Source: Bacteroidales bacterium
GTDB taxonomy: Bacteria > Bacteroidota > Bacteroidia > Bacteroidales > P3
Length of the DNA stretch: 20,470 nucleotides
Reading direction: 5' to 3'
Assembly: GCA_017545365.1 (NCBI GenBank)
Contig: JAFWOP010000054.1
Location: 1-20,470, forward strand
The position numbers were made by a program, and so were the translations under genes. The notes beneath the pieces are model-generated. The model was not told the origin of the DNA and searched no databases. It worked only from the letters and a program-made list of their open reading frames with translations. This document shows, piece by piece, positions 15,200 to 20,470 of this stretch (its first letter is position 1; every line of letters begins with the position of its first letter).

Positions 15200-17548
15200 A
15201 TGATTATGAAAAAGATAGAGCTGTTTTTCATCCTTTTGCTGCTGGCTTTGACACAAGGCAGACTTGCCGCGCAGTCAGCAGCGGAGGATTCGATAGATGT
15301 GTTGCACTATAATTTGGTGCTCGACTTGGGCAATCTACAGCCCAGGCAGCTACAGGGCACGGCAGAGATTACTTTTGTGCTGACCAAGCCGTGCGAAAAG
15401 GTGACGTTCGACCTCATCTGCAACGGGGTGAGCCCGGTGAGCCTCGATGGCACGGTGATTCGCGGCTACAGCTACGACCGCGACAATGCCTTGCTGACGG
15501 TCAATGCCGGCGGCCAGGCGGGCGACACGCATGTGCTCTCAGTGCCCTACGTCTCCAACGGCTATGTGGAGTCATACGGCTTCGGAGGCATGCACATGGA
15601 TGAACACATCCATTACAACCTCGGTGCCGTGTTCGGTATGATACCGCATGCCTTCGGCAGGAGCCTCTTCCCATGCCGCGACAACTTCTACGACAAGGCC
15701 ACCTACCGCCTGGAGGTGACCTCCAAGCCCGGCTGGCGCGCCATCTGTAGCGGCATCCGGCAGTCGGAGGTGACCCACGCCGACGGCAGCAACACCAGCG
15801 TGTGGCAGGTGGAACAGCCCATCCCCACCTATATCTTGGGCATCTCGTCCGCCAACTGGCATATCATTGAGCGTGAATATGAAGGGCTCTATGGCACCTA
15901 CCCCGCCATCATTGGCTATACCAATCAGGACAGCAGCCAAGTGTATGCCACCTACGACATCCTGAGCGACGTCATCCCGATGCTCGAACGCTGCTTCGGC
16001 CCCTACCGTTGGGGCAGGGTGGGCTATATCGCCACCCCCAGGGGGTCGATGGAGCATGCGCAGAACATCGCCCTGGTGGATGCCTGCGTGGGTGTGCTCT
16101 CCAACGAATGCCAGATGACCCTCTGCCACGAACTCGGCCATGCCTGGTTTGGCAACCTGATGACCTGTGCCACCGCGGGCGACATGTGGATTAACGAGGG
16201 GGGCGCCACATTCTGCGAGGAGGTGGCCGCCGAGGCAGCCTTTGGCCGCGGTGCCGCCACGACGTACTACCGCCAAAAACTCGACCAGGTGCTCCGCAAC
16301 GCCCACATTGACGACAATGGCTATCGGTCGCTGTCCAACATGTCGGAGTACTATACCTACGGCACCACCACCTACCAGAAGGGCTCCCTGGTGTGGCACT
16401 CGCTGCGCGGCATCATGGGCGACTCGCTCTTCTACAGCTGCATGAACCGCCTCTTCAACTCCTGCGCTTTCGGCAATATCGACGCTTACGCCCTCCGCGA
16501 CAGCCTCAGCCTCTACAGCGGCATCGACCTGGACGGCTTCTTCGACTTTCATGTCTTCACCCCCGGCTTTGTCGATTATGCTATCGACGACCTTCAGGTC
16601 GACGGCTACAATGCCACGCTGACCCTGCGCCAGCAGCTCCGCGGCACCGACCACTATGCCTATGGCAACCGTGTGCCCGTCACCTTCTACTCCTACGACC
16701 TACAGCGCAGCGACCACTGGATGCTTTTTGACGACAGCGTGGCCAGCCAGACTTTCCAGCTGCCCTTTGTGGCTGCCTTCGCCGTGGTTGATGTGGACCA
16801 TCTGATTTCCGACGCCTGCACCTCCGAGTCCTTGTCGCTCAAGACCAAAAGGGTACATGATTTGAATAAGGCATACTGTAAAATCCAAGTGGTGATGCCT
16901 TACGACTACCCTCATGCCTGGGTGCATGTGGCACACCATTTCACCCATCCCACGGGCGACACCATCGAGGGCGTGACCCGCATGGCCGACCGCTACTGGG
17001 AGGTCAGCGGCTTTGTGCCTTGGGAAGGCGATTACCGCGGCCGCTTCCTCTACAATATGGGCAGCAACGGTTCGGCCGGTGTCTCCAATGTCGACCTGGG
17101 CTTTTACGACAACTACCGCACCCTCGACTCCCTCTGCCTGATGTACCGCCCCAACGCCCACGAGCCGTGGCGCATGGTGTCGCGCCAGCGGACTTCCACC
17201 AGCTCCATATCCAACGGCTACTTCGTAACCCGCCTCCTGCCCGGACAATACACCCTTGCCGTTGTCGACAGCAACCTGGTCTCCATCAACTCGCCCGACA
17301 CCCCGGCGGGGCAAATGAAGCCGAAACTCTTTCCCAACCCCTCTACGAACCATGAAGTAAGGGTAGAACTGCCCGGATATGACAAAAAATTTAACCTCTT
17401 TTTTTATGACAAAATGGGGAAGAAAGTGCTGCAAATGAACGATGTGCGTAGTGGCGACACCGTGCGCCACCACCTCCCTGCCGGAAGTTATGTGGTGCTA
17501 ATTCAAAATAATTTCATATCTTTGCAATCGCAAATAATAGTACAATGA
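15200..17548 (+). CDS. Secreted M1-family metallopeptidase with T9SS sorting domain
   Basis: 782 residues from ATG 15200; an ATG at 15206 would give a more standard MKKIELFF signal peptide and may be the true start. The signal peptide ends near RLAAQSAAED. The zinc site is complete: H310-E-L-G-H314-A-W and E333 in WINEGG, giving HExxH with 18 residues to the Glu, the gluzincin M1 spacing. The exopeptidase-type GxMEH-like element appears as GSMEHAQN. The last 75 residues (from KLFPNPSTN) form a type A sorting domain of the type IX secretion system, ending in QSQIIVQ, so the enzyme should be exported across the outer membrane and kept at or released from the cell surface. Probable role: aminopeptidase acting on external peptides. 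It overlaps the next gene by 4 bases. Confidence 0.92.
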   Translation: MIMKKIELFFILLLLALTQGRLAAQSAAEDSIDVLHYNLVLDLGNLQPRQLQGTAEITFVLTKPCEKVTFDLICNGVSPVSLDGTVIRGYSYDRDNALLTVNAGGQAGDTHVLSVPYVSNGYVESYGFGGMHMDEHIHYNLGAVFGMIPHAFGRSLFPCRDNFYDKATYRLEVTSKPGWRAICSGIRQSEVTHADGSNTSVWQVEQPIPTYILGISSANWHIIEREYEGLYGTYPAIIGYTNQDSSQVYATYDILSDVIPMLERCFGPYRWGRVGYIATPRGSMEHAQNIALVDACVGVLSNECQMTLCHELGHAWFGNLMTCATAGDMWINEGGATFCEEVAAEAAFGRGAATTYYRQKLDQVLRNAHIDDNGYRSLSNMSEYYTYGTTTYQKGSLVWHSLRGIMGDSLFYSCMNRLFNSCAFGNIDAYALRDSLSLYSGIDLDGFFDFHVFTPGFVDYAIDDLQVDGYNATLTLRQQLRGTDHYAYGNRVPVTFYSYDLQRSDHWMLFDDSVASQTFQLPFVAAFAVVDVDHLISDACTSESLSLKTKRVHDLNKAYCKIQVVMPYDYPHAWVHVAHHFTHPTGDTIEGVTRMADRYWEVSGFVPWEGDYRGRFLYNMGSNGSAGVSNVDLGFYDNYRTLDSLCLMYRPNAHEPWRMVSRQRTSTSSISNGYFVTRLLPGQYTLAVVDSNLVSINSPDTPAGQMKPKLFPNPSTNHEVRVELPGYDKKFNLFFYDKMGKKVLQMNDVRSGDTVRHHLPAGSYVVLIQNNFISLQSQIIVQ

Positions 17549-18156
17549 AAAATATTAAGATTGTTTTACTGATAGTTATGGTGCTGACAGCCGCCAGGGT
17601 GTCGGCTCAGTATTCGCAAGACAGACCCAATGTCGAATTCATGATTAAGGTCGAGGCCGGCTACCTGCATCATGTGGGACACTATGGACAGCCCGAGAAA
17701 GAGGCACTCTCTACCTCCGACACCCCTGCGGGTTTCCGGCTGAGGAACAACGAAGAGTGTGCCGGGCTGAACTTCATGGCCGGCGTCAACATCAGCCAGG
17801 ATTTCTTCCTGGGTGCAGGTCTCGGCTACGGCTACTGCTTCCCCTACTATAAGGGCAATGTCGACTACACCTCCAGCAACCTGATGCAGCTGTTTGTCGA
17901 CATGGACTACCGTCCCGTGGGCGACATATGGGCTCCTATGGTAGGCGCCCGCGTGGGTGGCAGCATGCTGATGAACCCCGGCAACTACGGCACCACCATG
18001 AGTCCCTACCTCGAAGTCTACGGAGGCCTCAACTGGTTCTACGACCATGCCCTCCAGCAAATGACCCGCAACTATCACAGCCTCTTCGTCGAAGCCGGTC
18101 TGGTGCTCACCCAGCAGTCGCTCTTCATCCCCATCCGTGTCGGCTGGAGGCTGTAA
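17545..18156 (+). CDS. Small outer-membrane beta-barrel-like protein
   Basis: 203 residues. The start overlaps the peptidase stop (ATGA at 17545-17548), so translation is coupled. The signal peptide MKNIKIVLLIVMVLTAARVSAQ is followed by alternating hydrophobic and polar strands rich in Gly, Tyr and Trp (GAGLGYGYCF, LEVYGGLNWFY, FVEAGLVLTQ), ending LFIPIRVGWRL. That terminal aromatic plus strand pattern is typical of outer-membrane barrels. Eight strands or so would fit. The exact family is not recognised; it may help retain or secrete the preceding peptidase, but this rests only on the coupling. Confidence 0.75.
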   Translation: MKNIKIVLLIVMVLTAARVSAQYSQDRPNVEFMIKVEAGYLHHVGHYGQPEKEALSTSDTPAGFRLRNNEECAGLNFMAGVNISQDFFLGAGLGYGYCFPYYKGNVDYTSSNLMQLFVDMDYRPVGDIWAPMVGARVGGSMLMNPGNYGTTMSPYLEVYGGLNWFYDHALQQMTRNYHSLFVEAGLVLTQQSLFIPIRVGWRL

Positions 18157-18185
18157 CGACAACCCAATGAATCTGTTCGGTAATA

Positions 18186-18563
18186 GTGGAAAGTACCCGT
18201 CAAAATAAAATCTCACGCCTCATCCAGCAGGACTTGGGCGACATCTTCCTGCGCGAGATGAAGCCGGTGCTGGGCAATTCGCTCATCACCGTCACCGGGG
18301 TCCGTATCACCCCCGACCTCTCCATTGCCCGAGTGCACATCAGCATCATGCCCATCGGCGAAATACCCGCCAGCGGCAGCCGACCCGCCGAACCTGCCAC
18401 CAAGCAGGGCATCATCGATGCCATCCTGCTCCACAGCTCCGACATCCGCCGCCGTCTGGGCAACCGCGAGGGTAAGCAGTTGCGTATCATCCCACAGCTC
18501 GATTATTACCTTGATGACTCGCTCGACTATGTTGAGAACATCGAACGACTGCTGAAACAGTGA
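18186..18563 (+). CDS. rbfA: 30S ribosome-binding factor A
   Basis: 125 residues beginning with GTG at 18186; no ATG is available before codon 25, and the GTG start gives the expected MESTRQNKISRLIQQDLGDIF opening of RbfA. The KH-type body follows, with ITVTGVRITPDLSIARVHISIM, a short low-complexity loop (GEIPASGSRPAEPAT), and the closing helix-strand segment RRRLGNREGKQLRIIPQLDYYLDDSLDYVENIERLL. RbfA binds the 30S subunit near helix 1 of 16S rRNA and helps its late maturation and cold adaptation. The stop overlaps the next gene's GTG start. Confidence 0.93.
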   Translation: MESTRQNKISRLIQQDLGDIFLREMKPVLGNSLITVTGVRITPDLSIARVHISIMPIGEIPASGSRPAEPATKQGIIDAILLHSSDIRRRLGNREGKQLRIIPQLDYYLDDSLDYVENIERLLKQ

Positions 18564-19831
18564 ATAGGAGGGGTTTGCGGTTCTTTGTCGCCTGGCGCTA
18601 TTTCTTCTCACGCAAGCAGAAGACGGTCATCAACATCATCTCCTGGATATCCCTTATCGGCATCACCGTCAGCACGACAGCCCTCATTGTCGTACTCAGC
18701 GTCTATAACGGCATCGGCAACCTCACCCAAAGCCTCTTCAACTCCTTCGACCCCGAGCTGCTGGTGCAGCCCGCCAAAGGCAAGACCTTCCACACCTCCG
18801 ACATGCCCTTCGAGCAACTGCGGCAGATGCCCGCTGTGGCCGCAGTGTCGCAGCTGGTGGAGGAGAACGCATGGATTACCTACCGTCACAACCAAGCCAT
18901 TGTCTCCCTGCGGGGGGTCGACAGCCAGTATCCTAAGGTGTCAGGCCTCGACACCATGCTCTACGAAGGGGTCTATGGCCTGAAGACAAGCCTGTCGTCA
19001 CCCCAACCTGCACCCGACGAGGACACCCTCGGTCAGTGGGGTGGGGCAGGGGAGCTCTACTTCCTGCTCTTCGGAGCCGAGGTGTATTACAATCTCGGCA
19101 TCCGCGAGGCCTCTAATGTGCCGGTGGCGGTACACATCCCCAAACGGGGTGCCGCCATGGGCATCACCATGGACCAGGCCCTGAACACAGCCTACGCCAT
19201 GCCGGGGGGCAACTTCTATATCCAGCAGGACATCGACAACCGCTATGTGGTGGCCGACATCGGCTTTGTGCGCCAGCTAATGAACTATGCCGACGATGAA
19301 TGCACCGCCCTCGCCGTTGCCCTTGCCCCGTCGGCCAAGGCCAAAGCCAAAGCCAAAGAGCGGGTGCAGACGCTCCTCGGCGACAACTACACGGTGAAAG
19401 ACCGCTTCGAACAGCAACCTATCTACTATAAAGTCTTCCGCAGCGAGCGGCTGGGCATATACCTTATTCTGGCACTCATCGTGCTTATCTCCACGCTCAA
19501 CCTCATCGCGTCGCTCTCCCTGCTGGTGATGGACAAGAAAAAGGACATCTCGATACTGCGGAGCATGGGGATGGAGCTATCACACATACGCAGCATCTTC
19601 CGTGTGGAAGGGGTGATGATTGCCGCCCTCGGGGTGGTGGCGGGGCTGGTGCTGGGCTTCGTCATCTGCTTCGTGCAGCAACGCTTCGGCATCATCAAGA
19701 TGGGCGACAACTTTGTCGTCCCCGCCTTCCCAGTGGACATGCGGTGGGTCGACTTCCTAACCACATTCCTCATGGTGATAGCCATCAGCAGCTTCGCCGT
19801 CGTCTTTGCCGTCCGAAAACGTAAGTTCTAA
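18560..19831 (+). CDS. FtsX/LolCE-type ABC transporter permease
   Basis: 423 residues, starting with GTG in a GTGA overlap with the rbfA stop (18560-18563). The N-terminal RRGLRFFVAWRYFFSRKQK and a first membrane helix (INIISWISLIGITVSTTALIVVLSV) lead to a periplasmic domain of about 230 residues. Three further helices follow at the end: IYLILALIVLISTLNLIASL, GVMIAALGVVAGLVLGFVI and FLTTFLMVIAISSFAVVFAV. The cytoplasmic VMDKKKDISILRSMGM between helices 2 and 3 is the coupling element of the FtsX family. This layout fits LolC/LolE-like permeases that extract lipoproteins from the inner membrane. No ATPase gene is seen next to it here, so an ATPase from elsewhere would be needed. It overlaps the next gene by one base. 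Confidence 0.9.
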   Translation: MNRRGLRFFVAWRYFFSRKQKTVINIISWISLIGITVSTTALIVVLSVYNGIGNLTQSLFNSFDPELLVQPAKGKTFHTSDMPFEQLRQMPAVAAVSQLVEENAWITYRHNQAIVSLRGVDSQYPKVSGLDTMLYEGVYGLKTSLSSPQPAPDEDTLGQWGGAGELYFLLFGAEVYYNLGIREASNVPVAVHIPKRGAAMGITMDQALNTAYAMPGGNFYIQQDIDNRYVVADIGFVRQLMNYADDECTALAVALAPSAKAKAKAKERVQTLLGDNYTVKDRFEQQPIYYKVFRSERLGIYLILALIVLISTLNLIASLSLLVMDKKKDISILRSMGMELSHIRSIFRVEGVMIAALGVVAGLVLGFVICFVQQRFGIIKMGDNFVVPAFPVDMRWVDFLTTFLMVIAISSFAVVFAVRKRKF

Positions 19832-20262
19832 TGGATACAGATGCCCTGTCCGAAAAAGCCTTGCAGATAGCCCGTGTGGCGCATGCCGAACAGCGCGACA
19901 AGGCGGGAACCAACTATATCCTCCATCCCCTCCGGATGGCAGCTAGTTGCAATAACGCCGAAGCCAAGGTCGTGGCATTGCTGCACGACACCATCGAGGG
20001 CACCCCTGTCACTGCCGACTATCTGCGCCAGCAGGGCATCCCGGAAGAGATAGTCGAAGCGGTGCTCTCCGTCACCCGGAGGGAGGGCGAACCCTATGAG
20101 CAGTATATCCTCCGTGCCGCACAGAATCCCTTAGGCCGCGAGGTGAAGATTGCCGACCTCGAAGACAACATGAACCTCCGGCGGCTGCCGGAAATAACCG
20201 CCGCCGATGTCGCCCACACCGGCAAATATATGAGGGCATGGCGTTATCTGCGTGGTAGCTGA
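19831..20262 (+). CDS. HD-domain phosphohydrolase, small SpoT/MESH1-like
   Basis: 143 residues. The HD metal site is visible: H32 (YILHPLRM), H52-D53 (ALLHDTIEGT) and D109 (VKIADLEDN), as in the hydrolase domain of SpoT and in the stand-alone MESH1-type enzymes that cleave (p)ppGpp or NADPH. The usual HDxxED motif reads HDTIEG, so the Asp after Glu56 is replaced by Gly, which leaves substrate choice open. The protein is shorter than typical MESH1 (about 180 residues) and may lack C-terminal helices. It starts on the last base of the permease stop (TAATGG), the end of a string of coupled genes. Confidence 0.8.
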   Translation: MDTDALSEKALQIARVAHAEQRDKAGTNYILHPLRMAASCNNAEAKVVALLHDTIEGTPVTADYLRQQGIPEEIVEAVLSVTRREGEPYEQYILRAAQNPLGREVKIADLEDNMNLRRLPEITAADVAHTGKYMRAWRYLRGS

Positions 20263-20410
20263 CTATGCCTGTGGCGACCCACCTTCTTCATCCGTTGGTG
20301 AATTGTGCGTATGATTTGACAGAATTGTTTTGTAGTACTCCCTTTGTTTAGACCAGATTATGATTGATATTGCGGAAAAGGTTTAACATTATTTGTGAGT
20401 TTAACTGTTG

Positions 20411-20421
20411 TTTAGAGGTTG
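20411..20421 (+). repeat. End motif of the MITE-like family
   Basis: TTTAGAGGTTG is the core of the end motif seen at 12866-12882 and 15019-15036. The sequence on either side shows no other part of the element. The rest of 20263-20470 holds no gene, clear promoter or hairpin that I can support. Confidence 0.35.
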
Positions 20422-20470
20422 TTGTTTGTAGGGTCTTGATGCTGTTTTATGCTGCTTTTGAAGCATTGCC

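Noticed and set aside
15572..17473. Long minus-strand frames of 360 and 257 codons
   Set aside because: They are antisense to the M1 peptidase gene, whose zinc site and sorting domain are unmistakable; they result from GC-rich codon usage.

Overview
The window looks like chromosomal DNA from a member of the Bacteroidota, most likely the order Bacteroidales. The evidence is promoter elements of the TTTG / TAnnTTTG type, many lipoproteins with Bacteroidota-like signal peptides, weak Shine-Dalgarno sites, and an M1 peptidase carrying a C-terminal type IX secretion sorting domain, a feature confined to this phylum. I cannot name the genus.

Layout. Positions 1-477 (minus) hold the N-terminal 159 codons of an SPFH/band-7 membrane protein with a good promoter. 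Positions 478-1550 are AT-rich and hold no convincing gene, but do hold a block of interlocking inverted repeats. Positions 1537-1854 are a promoter plus a structured leader with a terminator-like hairpin. Positions 1855-12722 form one tightly packed, low-GC, nine-gene unit on the plus strand. Positions 12723-15120 are a repeat-rich junction around a DUF4143-type AAA ATPase gene on the minus strand, with 24-bp and 66-bp tandem repeats and MITE-like elements. Positions 15200-20262 are a GC-rich, tightly coupled chromosomal cluster: M1 peptidase, small outer-membrane protein, RbfA, FtsX/LolCE-type permease and an HD-domain hydrolase.

The nine-gene unit is the main point of interest. In order it encodes a lipoprotein with a von Willebrand A-like MIDAS, a four-helix membrane protein, a tubulin/FtsZ-superfamily protein, a large protein with a C-terminal actin/Hsp70-type ATPase domain, a lipoprotein with an extra membrane helix, a MotA/ZorA-like protein with a long coiled-coil tail, a MotB/ZorB-like protein with an OmpA-like domain, a lipoprotein retropepsin-like protease and a lipoprotein of the NUC1 (Serratia-type) endonuclease family. 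Gene spacing runs from a 1-bp overlap to 15 bp, which implies co-expression.

My inference is that these genes build an envelope-spanning machine. An ion-driven MotAB-like module would link the inner membrane to the cell wall, two nucleotide-driven cytoskeletal folds would act inside the cell, and a protease and a nuclease would act on the periplasmic side. The composition recalls Zorya (ZorA/ZorB) anti-phage systems. It also recalls an in-silico membrane-remodelling system combining an FtsZ-like family with vWA, a GTPase and OmpA proteins (described, as I remember it, by Makarova and Koonin). It matches neither as I know them. Defence is a hypothesis; no function is proven by the sequence.
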